A stretch of DNA of 40,872 nt, taken from the NCBI RefSeq assembly GCF_009618275.1, contig NZ_WIAD01000055.1, positions 1 through 40,872 of the forward strand, given 5' to 3'. A model generated the notes under the pieces. That model was not told the origin of the DNA, made no database searches, and saw nothing but the letters and a program-made list of their open reading frames with translations. The position numbers and the translations under genes were made by a program. Origin of the DNA: Roseimaritima sediminicola (GTDB taxonomy: Bacteria > Planctomycetota > Planctomycetia > Pirellulales > Pirellulaceae). This document shows, one piece after another, positions 18,253-27,168 of the stretch (position 1 is the first letter of the stretch; the number at the start of each line of letters is the position of its first letter).

Positions 18253-20988
18253 ATGACGCGAACGGTTCGTTCTCGACCACGTTTCGCCCCGAGCAAGATC
18301 GTTTTGTTGGGGGTGGTCTCCGCAACCATTGGCGTGGGTGCGATCCTCGTCGGCACTGCAAGTCGCGTGGCTGCGGCCGAACCATCCGCAGCGTCCGCCG
18401 GCGACACAGACCGGGCCGCATTGGATCCGGACACGGTCACCTACGAGAAGGACGTGCGGCCGATCTTCAAAACCCACTGCTTTCACTGCCACGGCGAAGC
18501 CGGCGTTGCCGAAAGTGGACTGGACCTGAGACTGCGACGCCTGGTCGTTGCCGGCGGCGATAGCGGCGAAGCCATCGTGGCTGGTCATCCCGACGAAAGC
18601 CCGCTGTATCAGTACGTTCGCGATGGCGACATGCCTCCGGCCGAAGTTCCGCTGCGGCCCAGCGAAGCGGAAATCGAAACCATCGAACGGTGGATCCGCC
18701 AGGGAGCCATCGCCACCGAACCCGAACCCGAAGACTTGGATCCCGACCAGTACATCACCCAACAGGAACGGCAACACTGGGCTTATCAGCCCATCGAGCG
18801 GCCGGCCTTGCCGGAGGTGACTGACCCGTCTGCCGCGACCAGCCCCATCGATCACTTTATCTTGGCACGTCAGCAGGCTGTCGGGTTGTCCCTGTCGCCG
18901 GCGGCAGAGCGAGCCCAGTTGATCCGCCGCGTCACCTTCGACCTGTTGGGATTGCCGCCTACGCCGGCCGAAGTCCAAGCCTTTATCGAAGATACGCGTC
19001 CGGGCGCCTACGCCCGGTTACTGGACCGGCTGTTGGCTTCGCCCCAGTACGGCGAGCGGTGGGGGCGCCACTGGTTGGACGTGGCTGGATACGCCGACTC
19101 CGAAGGCTACGCCACCGAAGATCCCTTGCGGCCCCATGCGTTTCACTATCGCGACTACGTGATCGCCGCGTTTAACGACGACAAACCCTTCGACCAGTTC
19201 GCCACCGAACAATTGGCCGGCGACGAACTGCTGACCCCGCCGTTTGAAAACCTCGACGCGGAGCAAACCGAAAAGCTGGTGGCGACCGGATTCCTGCGGA
19301 TGGCTCCCGACGGCACCGGCATCAAGGGCGTCGACAAGGCGCTGGCCAGCAACGACGTCGTCGCCAAAACCATCGAGATCGTGTCCAGTTCGATGCTGGG
19401 AATGACCGTGGGCTGTGCCCAGTGTCACAACCATCGCTACGATCCGATCACCCACAAGGATTACCATTCGTTTCGCGCGCTGTTTGAACCGGCCCTGAAC
19501 CCGAAAAAATGGCTGCCGCCCAGCCGCCGGCGCGTCTCGCTGTACACCGATGCCGATCGAGCGACCGCGGCGGAACTGGAAGTCGAAGCCAAAGCGATTT
19601 TGGCCGAGCGGACGAAGAAGCAGAACGAGTTCATCGAAGCGACGTTCCAGAAACAGCTGGCGAAACTGGATTCGGCCCTGCACGAACCCATCTCCGCCGC
19701 TCGTGCAACCCCGGCCAAGGAACGCACGGCCGAGCAGAAGCAGTTGCTGAAAAAACACCCCAGCGTGAATGTCACGGCCGGCTCGCTGTACCTGTACGAC
19801 CGAGCGGCCGCAAACGAACTGAAAAAGATGGCCGACCAAGCGGCGGCGGTCCGGGCTCGCAAACCGCTGGAACAATTCGTCCGCGCCGTCTGGGAACCGG
19901 TCGACCAGCCGCCCGCCGAAACCTTCGTCTTTCATCGCGGCGACCACGAGCAACCCACCACGCTCGTCGCTCCCGGCGAATTGGGCGTGCTGGCCCCGCC
20001 CGGCGGGGTGCCGATCGCCGTCGACGATCCGTCGCGTCCCACCACGGGCCGCCGCCTGGCTTACGCCCGTTGGTTGACCAGCGGTAAACACCCTTTGTTC
20101 GCGCGCGTGATCGCCAACCGCATCTGGTTGTTGCACTTCGGCCAAGGTCTGGTTCCCACGCCGGCGGATTTTGGAACCCTGGGCGTGGAGCCAACGCACC
20201 CCGAACTGTTGGACTGGTTGGCCGATGAGTTCACGGCCAACGGCTGGAGCGTTAAACATCTGCATCGGGTGATCATGATGTCGGCGACCTATCGTCAGCA
20301 ATCCGGGCGTCATGCCAAGGGTCAAGCGATCGACGCGGACAATCGGCTGTACTGGCGAATGCCGGTGCGGCGTCTGGAAGCCGAGGCGCTTCGCGACAGC
20401 GTGCTGGCGGTCTCGGGCGATTTGAATCTCAAGGCCGGCGGACCGGCCGTGCCGGTGATGGCCAACAAAGTCGGCCAGTTCGTGATCGGCAAAGAGAACC
20501 TGAGCGCAGGCCGCCCCGGCGCGGTGCTGCCGATGCACAACGAGGACCTGCGGCGGAGCGTCTATATCCAGGTCCGCCGCAGCCGTCCGCTGTCGGTACT
20601 GGATCCCTTCGATATGCCGCGGATGGAACCCAACTGCACCGTCCGCAGCGCTTCGACGGTTTCGCCACAGTCGTTGATGTTGATGAACAGCCCCTTCGTC
20701 CTAAAGGCATCCGAGAGGTTTGCCCGGCGACTGCGGCGCGAAGCCGGCGATGATGTTGAGACGCAGGTGCGGCTGGCGTGGCGGCTTGCTTATGCCACCA
20801 CACCCAGCGACCGGGATGTCCAGCAGGCGGTTGCCTTCGTGCAGGCGCAGACCACCCACTTTGCATCGCTGCCGAAGCCGGGCAAAGCGGCGAAATCGAA
20901 AACGCCTCCGCTCCAGCCAGCCGACGAAGCCATGACCAGCTTCTGCCAGGCGCTGCTCAGTTCCAATCCATTTTTATACGTCGACTAA
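18253..20988 (+). CDS. Planctomycete cytochrome c / DUF1549 / DUF1553 protein
   Basis: This 911-residue exported protein is of a kind nearly confined to planctomycetes and relatives. After a signal-anchor (about residues 15-42) comes a planctomycete cytochrome-c domain with the haem motif CFHCH (C76, C79, H80). The DUF1549 region follows, with YGERWGRHWLDVAGYADSEG and a second CxxCH (C388, C391, H392 in GCAQCHNHRYDPITHKDY). The C-terminal DUF1553 region carries ANRIWLLHFGQGLVPTPADF and SATYRQQS. The biochemical role is unknown; the two CxxCH sites suggest redox activity at the cell surface. The ATG at 18253 starts the signal sequence; an in-frame ATG at 18142 would add 37 residues. It is followed 10 bp later by a DUF1501 gene, the standard pairing for this family. 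Confidence 0.95.
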   Translation: MTRTVRSRPRFAPSKIVLLGVVSATIGVGAILVGTASRVAAAEPSAASAGDTDRAALDPDTVTYEKDVRPIFKTHCFHCHGEAGVAESGLDLRLRRLVVAGGDSGEAIVAGHPDESPLYQYVRDGDMPPAEVPLRPSEAEIETIERWIRQGAIATEPEPEDLDPDQYITQQERQHWAYQPIERPALPEVTDPSAATSPIDHFILARQQAVGLSLSPAAERAQLIRRVTFDLLGLPPTPAEVQAFIEDTRPGAYARLLDRLLASPQYGERWGRHWLDVAGYADSEGYATEDPLRPHAFHYRDYVIAAFNDDKPFDQFATEQLAGDELLTPPFENLDAEQTEKLVATGFLRMAPDGTGIKGVDKALASNDVVAKTIEIVSSSMLGMTVGCAQCHNHRYDPITHKDYHSFRALFEPALNPKKWLPPSRRRVSLYTDADRATAAELEVEAKAILAERTKKQNEFIEATFQKQLAKLDSALHEPISAARATPAKERTAEQKQLLKKHPSVNVTAGSLYLYDRAAANELKKMADQAAAVRARKPLEQFVRAVWEPVDQPPAETFVFHRGDHEQPTTLVAPGELGVLAPPGGVPIAVDDPSRPTTGRRLAYARWLTSGKHPLFARVIANRIWLLHFGQGLVPTPADFGTLGVEPTHPELLDWLADEFTANGWSVKHLHRVIMMSATYRQQSGRHAKGQAIDADNRLYWRMPVRRLEAEALRDSVLAVSGDLNLKAGGPAVPVMANKVGQFVIGKENLSAGRPGAVLPMHNEDLRRSVYIQVRRSRPLSVLDPFDMPRMEPNCTVRSASTVSPQSLMLMNSPFVLKASERFARRLRREAGDDVETQVRLAWRLAYATTPSDRDVQQAVAFVQAQTTHFASLPKPGKAAKSKTPPLQPADEAMTSFCQALLSSNPFLYVD

Positions 20989-20998
20989 GGGAAGCAAG

Positions 20999-22444
20999 TT
21001 GTCTGTGGACCCCAAGCGTAACTCACGCCGACATTTCCTGGCCACCAACGCGATGAGCCTCGGTTCGGTGGCCCTGGCCAGTTTGCTGCAGCAGGACCGC
21101 GCGGCCGCGAATTCGGAACGGCTGAAACCCGAACCCCGCACCTACTCGCTGGATCCCCAGCCGCCGCAACATCCGCCGCGAGCCCGCGCGATGATCTCGC
21201 TGTGGATGCAGGGCGGTCCCAGTCACATCGACCTGTTCGATCCCAAGCCCAAACTGAACGAGTACGACGGAAAAACCTTTCCCGGCGAAATTAAATACGA
21301 TAACGCCGCCCAGGCCAGCTCCAAGGTTTTGGCCAGCCCCTGGAAATTCGCCCCCCGCGGCGAGTGCGGCACCGAACTGTCGGAACTGGTACCGCATCTG
21401 GCCAACGTGGTCGATGACATCTGCCTGATCCGTTCGATGCAAACGGGCGTCAATAATCACGGCCAATCGATCCAGGCCATGAACACCGGCCAGATCCTGA
21501 CCGGGCGACCGGTGCTGGGCAGTTGGTTGACCTACGGGCTGGGCAGCGAGACGCAGGAACTGCCCGCCTTTGTGGCCTTGATCGACCCGGGTCAGTTGCC
21601 GGTGATGGGTGTCGAGAACTGGACCAACGGCTACCTGCCGTCGCTGTACCAAGGCACCGTGGTCCGCCCCAGTGAACCGCGGATCATGAACCTCACGCCG
21701 CCGCAGCGTTTGAAGGGCAAAGCCCAACAGCAGTACCTGGAGTACCTCTCGCATCTGAACCGGCAACACCTCGAGCAGCGGCAGGGCGAGTTGGATTTGG
21801 AGGCGCGGATCGCCAGTTACGAACTGGCCGCCAAGATGCAGACCGCGGCCAAAGAAGCACTCGACCTGAGCCAGGAATCGGCCGCCACCAAACGGCTGTA
21901 CGGCTGCGACGATCCGGCCTGCAAGGATTTCGCCGAGCGCTGCCTGATCGCCCGACGATTGGTCGAACGCGGCGTGCGCTGCGTGCAGGTTTTTACCGAG
22001 AACCAACGCTGGGACCACCACGGCAGCATCCGCACCGGATTGCCCTCGGCGTGCAAGAAGGTGGATCAGCCCTCGGCCGCGCTGGTTGCGGATCTCAAAC
22101 AACGCGGCTTGCTGGATTCCACCCTGGTTCACTGGGGCGGGGAGATGGGACGTCTGCCGGTCATTCAGAACGACGCCGGAGCGGCCAAGGTCGGCCGCGA
22201 TCACAACACCTACGGATTCAGCATGTGGCTGGCCGGCGGCGGCGTGAAAGGCGGCATGACCTTCGGCACGACCGACGAGTTCGGGCACAAAGCGGTCGAA
22301 AACCCGGTCAATCATTTCGACTACCACGCCACGCTGCTGCACCTGTTCGGCCTGGACGGCGAACAGTTGGTATTCGAGCAGAACAACCAAGAACGTTCGC
22401 TGCTGGAAGGCAAAGGCCGCGTCGTCCACGAAATCTTGGCCTAA
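20999..22444 (+). CDS. DUF1501 Tat-exported protein
   Basis: This 481-residue protein has a twin-arginine signal (SRRHFL, R10-R11, then a mild hydrophobic stretch ending near QDRAAA). It has the DUF1501 hallmarks MISLWMQGGPSHIDLFDPKP, NVVDDICLIRSMQTGVNNHG, RCVQVFTENQRWDHHG and RDHNTYGFSMWLAGGG. DUF1501 is structurally related to alkaline-phosphatase/sulfatase folds, but its activity is not established. The start is TTG at 20999, chosen because AAGGGAA lies just upstream and because the Tat signal begins there. It forms a two-gene operon with the cytochrome/DUF1549 gene. Tat export implies folding in the cytoplasm, perhaps with a cofactor or metal. Confidence 0.93.
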   Translation: MSVDPKRNSRRHFLATNAMSLGSVALASLLQQDRAAANSERLKPEPRTYSLDPQPPQHPPRARAMISLWMQGGPSHIDLFDPKPKLNEYDGKTFPGEIKYDNAAQASSKVLASPWKFAPRGECGTELSELVPHLANVVDDICLIRSMQTGVNNHGQSIQAMNTGQILTGRPVLGSWLTYGLGSETQELPAFVALIDPGQLPVMGVENWTNGYLPSLYQGTVVRPSEPRIMNLTPPQRLKGKAQQQYLEYLSHLNRQHLEQRQGELDLEARIASYELAAKMQTAAKEALDLSQESAATKRLYGCDDPACKDFAERCLIARRLVERGVRCVQVFTENQRWDHHGSIRTGLPSACKKVDQPSAALVADLKQRGLLDSTLVHWGGEMGRLPVIQNDAGAAKVGRDHNTYGFSMWLAGGGVKGGMTFGTTDEFGHKAVENPVNHFDYHATLLHLFGLDGEQLVFEQNNQERSLLEGKGRVVHEILA

Positions 22445-22450
22445 CCAAGC

Positions 22451-22474
22451 CGCTCGGCTGTCCCCAGCCGAGCG
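22451..22474. terminator. Hairpin after the DUF1501 gene
   Basis: The perfect 10-base arms 22451-22460 and 22465-22474 surround a 4-base loop, 6 bases past the DUF1501 stop. No T-run follows. It could end transcription from both sides, because the mgtC-like gene converges from the right. Confidence 0.6.
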
Positions 22475-22478
22475 ACTA

Positions 22479-22570
22479 AGCACGTCGGCATAGATCTTTC
22501 GGTGAAACCCCGCGACAACACCCTCCCGCACAGCGGGAGGGTAAAGCCGAATCAAATGTTGCGACGTGCT
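22479..22570. repeat. 92-bp element with inverted ends, copy 1
   Basis: The element runs from AGCACGTCG (22479-22487) to CGACGTGCT (22562-22570) and has a central CCCTCCCGC/GCGGGAGGG-type hairpin. A second copy of the same length is at 24611-24702, with only a few base differences. The right end touches the stop codon of the mgtC-like gene. No coding capacity is seen. It may be a MITE- or REP-like mobile palindrome. Confidence 0.75.
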
Positions 22571-23154
22571 TATCTGCGCCGCTTCGCCAGCGGAGCTCCG
22601 ACCGGTCCCGCCGGCGGCGTGGTCGGCCGGCCGGATGCGGTGGGTTTATCCCAGTGCGGCGGAGCGACGATCGGACGGTCATTCCACAAGGGTTTGGTTA
22701 CCGGCCGGAGCACGCCCATGATAAAAATGGAGACCACGCCGGCTGCGGCGGCCAGGGCGTATTCGCCCATCCCGGCGACCGTGCCCAGGGCAGCGGCCAA
22801 CCAGATCGAGCTGGCCGTGGTCAAACCGCGCACCTCGCGCTCGTTGCTGAGTTTAAGGATCGTGCCGGCGCCAACGAATCCGATGCCCGCCGCGATGCCT
22901 TGAATCACACGGGTGACTTCGTTCGGAGAATCTCCGGCGGTGGCGATCGCGGCCAGGGTAAAAATCGCGGCCCCCAAGGCCACCATCATGTGAGTCCGCA
23001 CGCCGGCACAGTGCCCGCGAAATTGTCGCTCGGCCCCCAGGGCGCCTCCGAGCGCCGTGGCGATCACCAGATGGGCGCAGAAGTGCGCGAACTGCGCAAT
23101 CGTCTCGCTGCCGAACAGCCAACCGGTGAGGTTTGAGTGAATGAACGATTCCAT
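22570..23154 (-). CDS. MgtC/SapB-family membrane protein
   Basis: This 194-residue protein has about five hydrophobic helices and the MgtC/SapB signature: LGGALGAERQFRGHCAGVRT, then MMVALGAA and GIAAGIGFVGAGTILK. It then has VRGLTTASSIWLAAALGTVA. Family members modulate membrane ATPases or Mg2+ homeostasis; they are not proven Mg2+ transporters. The C-terminal tail (last 40 residues) is Pro-rich and basic rather than the ACT-like domain of Salmonella MgtC. The ATG at 23154 directly starts the protein. It follows the rnk-like gene by 35 bp on the same strand, so co-transcription is plausible. Its stop codon overlaps the edge of the 92-bp repeat, which may act as its terminator. Confidence 0.9.
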   Translation of the reverse strand: MESFIHSNLTGWLFGSETIAQFAHFCAHLVIATALGGALGAERQFRGHCAGVRTHMMVALGAAIFTLAAIATAGDSPNEVTRVIQGIAAGIGFVGAGTILKLSNEREVRGLTTASSIWLAAALGTVAGMGEYALAAAAGVVSIFIMGVLRPVTKPLWNDRPIVAPPHWDKPTASGRPTTPPAGPVGAPLAKRRR

Positions 23155-23189
23155 TTAGCTCCTATCGATGCGGCACACCGCCGCCAAAG

Positions 23190-23609
23190 TTACAAGTTGA
23201 AAGCACCGACGCGTTCGGGCTGGAAAGCTAGTCTGCCGATGCGGCGGGACGACGCGTTGTCCCAGGCGTGCAGCTTGACCGTATCGCCCACACGCTGCGC
23301 AAAGACCGATACGCCCAGCGGCGACAAGATCGAGAGCCTGCCGTCGGCGATCGAAGCTCGCTCGGGATACACCAACGTGTACACGTCGGTTTCGCCGCAA
23401 GCACAGTCATGCAGGTACATCGTCGAATGCATCGTGACCACGTCGGGCGGCAGGTCCAGCGGCCCGACCACGTCCGACTCGGCAAGCTTCTCGCGGAGCG
23501 TTTCCAGGTGCGGACGCGCATTGCCGAGTGGGCTTTGGGTCTCCATCTCGAGCAGTTCGGTCAGTCGTTGAAAATCGGTTTCGGTAACCGGATAAGCTAA
23601 AGCAGGCAC
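23190..23609 (-). CDS. rnk: Rnk-like GreA/GreB C-terminal family protein
   Basis: This ~139-residue protein resembles the nucleoside diphosphate kinase regulator Rnk, which binds RNA polymerase near the secondary channel like GreA/GreB. A short helical N-terminus (residues about 10-50, TDFQRLTELLE) precedes the FKBP-like domain with PPDVVTMHSTMYLHD, DVYTLVYPERAS and LSILSPLGVSVFAQRVGDTV. I chose GTG at 23609: it gives the family length and excludes an upstream stretch that runs through a terminator hairpin. An ATG at 23744 is possible but would translate that hairpin. Two cysteines (DCACGE) sit in the loop before the conserved strand. It lies between the hpf-like and mgtC-like genes on one strand. 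Confidence 0.78.
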   Translation of the reverse strand: MPALAYPVTETDFQRLTELLEMETQSPLGNARPHLETLREKLAESDVVGPLDLPPDVVTMHSTMYLHDCACGETDVYTLVYPERASIADGRLSILSPLGVSVFAQRVGDTVKLHAWDNASSRRIGRLAFQPERVGAFNL

Positions 23610-23665
23610 AGCAAATAATTCAGAGTAAAACGTGAGGGTTCGTAGACGGGAACGGATGTTGAAAA

Positions 23666-23695
23666 GGGCGTTGCCTGAGGGATCAGACAACGCCC
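23666..23695 (-). terminator. Rho-independent-type terminator (minus strand)
   Basis: The arms 23666-23673 and 23688-23695 (GGGCGTTG/CAACGCCC) form an 8-bp stem with a 14-base loop. On the minus strand the stem is followed by TTTT. It would end transcripts coming from the hpf-like gene, or attenuate entry into rnk. Confidence 0.6.
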
Positions 23696-23747
23696 CGAAA
23701 AGGACAGCGATGGGCCGGAGCACAACAAGCTCGCAGCGCAGCAAAAT

Positions 23748-23778
23748 GCGGACGAAGCCAATCCGCGGCTTCGTCCGC
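23748..23778 (-). terminator. Strong hairpin upstream of the first terminator
   Basis: The 12-base arms 23748-23759 and 23767-23778 are perfectly complementary with a 7-base loop. On the minus strand ATTTTG follows. Together with the hairpin at 23666-23695 it forms a tandem arrangement in the 268-bp hpf-rnk spacer, which holds no other gene I can support. Confidence 0.55.
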
Positions 23779-23877
23779 TGGTGAATGTGTCCGCTGGTGA
23801 AATCTTGAGAATCTTGATGTCCCGCGGCGTCGCGCGCTGGCGCGACGCAAACGCTGTGGGCTACGCTGCGAAACCGG

Positions 23878-24279
<402 letters not shown>

Positions 24280-24858
24280 CGATGCATCCTCCAACACGAA
24301 AAGAGACAGGAACAAACGTGCACGACAAGTTTTCTATGTGAGCATCCGTTTTCTGGGCCAACCGGGTTCCGAAGCGGGCCAGCGGCATTTCGCAGCTTGT
24401 TTCATACCACTGACTTACAGATAGGAGCAAACGCCGTGCCAATCGCTGGCCAGGCGGTTTCGATGCGGTTTCGATGCATTCCGGTAGCCCAGGACTGGCG
24501 GAGCCTGGCCCAGGCGTCACAACCAGCCCTCGAACGGCGTTGCGAAGCGTCAACTTAGCGCCGCCGGTGCCAAGCAGCGTTGACGCTTTCGGAGGCGCGC
24601 TGACGCTTTCAGCACGTCGGCATGAATCTTTCGGTGAAACCGCGCGACAACACCCTCCCGCGCAGCGGGAGGGTAAAGCCGAATGAAATGTTGCGACGTG
24701 CTTTCGGAGGCGAAGCGTGTGAGCGATTCGCTCCGGAGGTCCGGCCGACGGCGCACGCCAAGCGAGGCTGCCGCCCAAAGGGCTCATGCCGATGACGGGA
24801 TACACGGACCGCAGCGATGGCCGCTATGGCTCCTTCCCACCCCCCAGGCGCACCGCGG
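24280..24858. other. Long spacer with repeats and no supported gene
   Basis: This 579-bp stretch between the hpf-like gene and the methyltransferase contains the second 92-bp element (24611-24702). It also has an inverted repeat of AGCGTCAAC at 24546-24554 with GTTGACGCT at 24579-24587, and recurring gacgctttcggaggcg-like phrases. Open frames across it run through the repeats and do not resemble proteins I know. The Shine-Dalgarno of the hpf-like gene lies at its left edge. Confidence 0.6.
24611..24702. repeat. 92-bp element with inverted ends, copy 2
   Basis: It has the same length, inverted ends (AGCACGTCG, CGACGTGCT) and central hairpin as the element at 22479-22570. It is flanked by TTC on both sides. 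The same gctttcggaggcg phrase is uninterrupted a few bases upstream, near 24584, which suggests insertion into such a phrase with a 3-bp duplication. Confidence 0.75.
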
Positions 24859-25554
24859 CTACTCGTCGGTGCGGGTGGCGTGCAGGACGGTGAACAGCGA
24901 GAACGGCGACGACTTGGTCTGCGTCCGCACGTCCAGCGGCAAGCGGCCCACGACGTCTTGGGAACTGACGTTGGTGCGCCAACCCAAATGCCGCGTGAAG
25001 GTGTCGGCACGGTCGATGACCTTGGCGATCCAAGGGTTCTCGCTGCGGAAATGGTTGATGATCAGGACGCTGCCGCCGGGTTTTACCACGCGTGCGATCT
25101 CGGACATCATCTGCTGGGGGTCCGCGACCACGCTGACCACGTGAAAGGTGGTCACAAAGTCGAAGGACTGGTCGGGGAAGTCCAATTGCTGGGCGTTCAT
25201 CGGACGCACCGAAATATGATCCCAACCCTCGCGGGCGATCTTCCGTTCGGCTTCGGCCAGCATCTCCTCGGACAAATCGATGCCGGTAACCTGGGCGTGC
25301 CGCGGGTAGGCGGGCATCGACATCCCGGTCCCGATGCCGACTTCCAGCACCTTGTTGCCGGGCTGGATATTCAGCCGCTCGATGCTCCGCCGCACCCGAC
25401 GCTGCACCAACAGAGGCCAAACCGCCTCGTACGCCGGAATGAACTTGCTGTACAGCCGGCTGCGTTCGGGGTTTGCCTGCTTGCTACGCTTGCGTTTTCG
25501 CGAAGGACGCTCGGGCGGAGCCGTCGGTGCAGGATCTTCTAGGGTCGCGTTCAT
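24859..25554 (-). CDS. Class I SAM methyltransferase, phosphatidylethanolamine N-methyltransferase-like
   Basis: This 231-residue methyltransferase has a Lys/Arg- and Pro-rich N-terminus (about 1-30), then RSRLYSKFIPAYEAVWPLLV. It has SAM motif I LEVGIGTG (70-77), the acidic residue at the end of strand 2 in VTGIDLSEEMLAEAE, and motif IV/V text FDFVTTFHVVSVVADP and IARVVKPGGSVLIINHF. This matches PmtA-type PE methyltransferases, which convert phosphatidylethanolamine towards phosphatidylcholine. Other small-molecule methyltransferases share the fold, so the substrate is inferred. Support comes from the phosphatidylserine synthase gene on the same strand about 590 bp upstream. The ATG at 25554 is the first in frame. 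Confidence 0.82.
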   Translation of the reverse strand: MNATLEDPAPTAPPERPSRKRKRSKQANPERSRLYSKFIPAYEAVWPLLVQRRVRRSIERLNIQPGNKVLEVGIGTGMSMPAYPRHAQVTGIDLSEEMLAEAERKIAREGWDHISVRPMNAQQLDFPDQSFDFVTTFHVVSVVADPQQMMSEIARVVKPGGSVLIINHFRSENPWIAKVIDRADTFTRHLGWRTNVSSQDVVGRLPLDVRTQTKSSPFSLFTVLHATRTDE

Positions 25555-25770
25555 AATCGGACATTCCGTTCTCGTGTAGCGGCAACCCGAGCCGTTCTAC
25601 CCGGGCGGGCACAGACCTATAGCATTGCGTTTTCTCCGCCGACGTCAACTCGCCGCAGCCCAGCGTGAAACCACTCAAGGCGTTGCCGCGGAACGACTTG
25701 CGCAAATGCTTGCAAGCTTAACTCGCTGCGGTTTTCGGGAAGTATTGCGCAGCGTTGACAATTCCACTTC

Positions 25771-26130
25771 CAAACTCTGGCGAGTTCAGTTACGGGGATG
25801 GGGAACTTTCGGCGGAGCGAAAGGCGACACTCATCCAAACTCTGGCGAGTTCAGCTACCGGGGATGGGAACTTTCGGCGGAGCGAAAGGCGACACTCATC
25901 CAAACTCTGGCGAGTTCGGCTACGGGGATGGGGAACTTTCGGCGGAGCGAAAGGCGACACTCATCCAAACTCTGGCGAGTTCAGTTACGGGGATGGGGAA
26001 CTTTCGGCGGAGCGAAAGACGACACTCACCCAACTCCGGCGAGTTCAGTTACCGAGGATGGGGAACTTTCGGCGGAGCGAAAGGCGTCACTCATCCAAAC
26101 TCTGGTGAGTTCGGCTACGGGGGCGGCGAA
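25771..26130. repeat. 65-bp tandem repeat array (about 5.5 units)
   Basis: The phrase ccaaactctggcgagttc recurs at 25770, 25835, 25900 and 25965, and in degenerate form near 26030 and 26095, a constant period of about 65 bp. Each unit contains two small stem-loops, AACTC-tggc-GAGTT and CTTTC-ggcggagc-GAAAG. All three forward frames stay open through the array, producing the same peptide pieces in rotated order, so the repeat itself explains those long frames. It sits in the 590-bp spacer between pssA (stop at 26145) and the methyltransferase start; 25555-25770 shows nothing else I can support. Confidence 0.9.
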
Positions 26131-26144
26131 CGGCTGCGTTTTTT

Positions 26145-27035
26145 TCAACTTTCCGTCGGCGGCGGTTCGGGATCGGTTACCAGCGTCGGGGACGAGGCGT
26201 CGGCCTTGGTGACGCCCAGCCGCACGGCCAGATGGCGGACCGGGCCGCTGAACGCATAGAAGCACAGGGCGAGCGGCAGGGCCAGCTCGTTAAACAGGAA
26301 AACGCCGCCGATCACGAACAGCGCCTGCCCGATCTGGTGCGGGGCTTTGCGGCCCCGCAACCACTGCTGGACCACATGTGGGTAGCGAAACCGCGACACC
26401 ATCAGGTAGGCCAACGTCAACGTCATCAGCGGCACGGCGTACTGAAAGACGGTCAGGGCCGTATTGGCCAGATCCTGAATCCGCTCGCCGTAACCATTGG
26501 TGGTCAACGAGTGCAGGTGGGGCACGCTGATGACGAACGAGGCGATCGTGCCGGCGGCGGCCGGGCTGGGCAGGCCTTCGAATCCCTCGTGCGGGTCGTC
26601 CTCCTCGGTTTCCACATTAAACCGCGCCAGGCGGATCAACACGCACAGGGTGAACACGACGCCGATGGCCCAGGACAAACGATGCGGAAACACGTCGCTG
26701 AACCGCCACAGGATGACCGCCGGGGCGGCGCCAAAGGTAATCGCATCGCACAGGCTGTCCAGTTCGGCTCCGAACTGACTGGACTGGTTCGTCATGCGGG
26801 CGGCCGAGCCATCGAGGGCGTCGAACAGCATGCCGATAAAGATCAGGCACCCGGCGATAAACAGTTTCTGGTCGTCTTCCCAAGGCAGATTCACGCTGAC
26901 GGCCACGGCGATCGACGCCATCCCGCACACGCCGTTGCCCAGGGTCAGCATCGTGGGCAGGACGGCAAGGGTCAGGCGGCGCCGGCGGCGAGGCCCCCGA
27001 TGGCGGGGCCAGATGCGACGTCTCAGTTCGCTCAC
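26145..27035 (-). CDS. pssA: CDP-diacylglycerol-serine O-phosphatidyltransferase
   Basis: This 296-residue integral membrane enzyme would condense CDP-diacylglycerol with L-serine to give phosphatidylserine. The CDP-alcohol phosphatidyltransferase motif is complete: D72, D75-G76, A79-R80, G89, D93 and D97 (in FDALDGSAAR and GAELDSLCD). About eight hydrophobic helices follow. The type II PssA fit comes from the opening LPTMLTLGNGVCGMASI. The basic N-terminus (RRRIWPRHRGPRRRRR) is unusual and may anchor to anionic lipid. The last ~60 residues include a short cytosolic tail ending in PEPPPTES. It is divergent from nadB with a 133-bp spacer. No phosphatidylserine decarboxylase is in the window. 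Confidence 0.92.
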   Translation of the reverse strand: MSELRRRIWPRHRGPRRRRRLTLAVLPTMLTLGNGVCGMASIAVAVSVNLPWEDDQKLFIAGCLIFIGMLFDALDGSAARMTNQSSQFGAELDSLCDAITFGAAPAVILWRFSDVFPHRLSWAIGVVFTLCVLIRLARFNVETEEDDPHEGFEGLPSPAAAGTIASFVISVPHLHSLTTNGYGERIQDLANTALTVFQYAVPLMTLTLAYLMVSRFRYPHVVQQWLRGRKAPHQIGQALFVIGGVFLFNELALPLALCFYAFSGPVRHLAVRLGVTKADASSPTLVTDPEPPPTES

Positions 27036-27168
27036 TTTAACTCGTTCCGTTGGATTCGGGTGGTTTTCGGTTTCACAATGCTACCAGCATCGCGCCGGCC
27101 AGTCGCCCGCTATACTCGGCATTTCTCAGTCCCCCCTCGTCCAGCAACCGAGCCCAGCAACCGAGCCC

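Noticed and set aside
25771-26130. CRISPR array
   Set aside because: The repeats are contiguous with no unique spacers between them, and no cas genes are present.
25625-26259. Three overlapping plus-strand frames of 117-195 codons with repeated peptides
   Set aside because: They are produced by the 65-bp repeat, show the same peptides in rotated order in every frame, and have no convincing start or family match.
27111-27116. TATACT as a nadB promoter
   Set aside because: No acceptable -35 element is found at the expected distance, so I only mention it with nadB.
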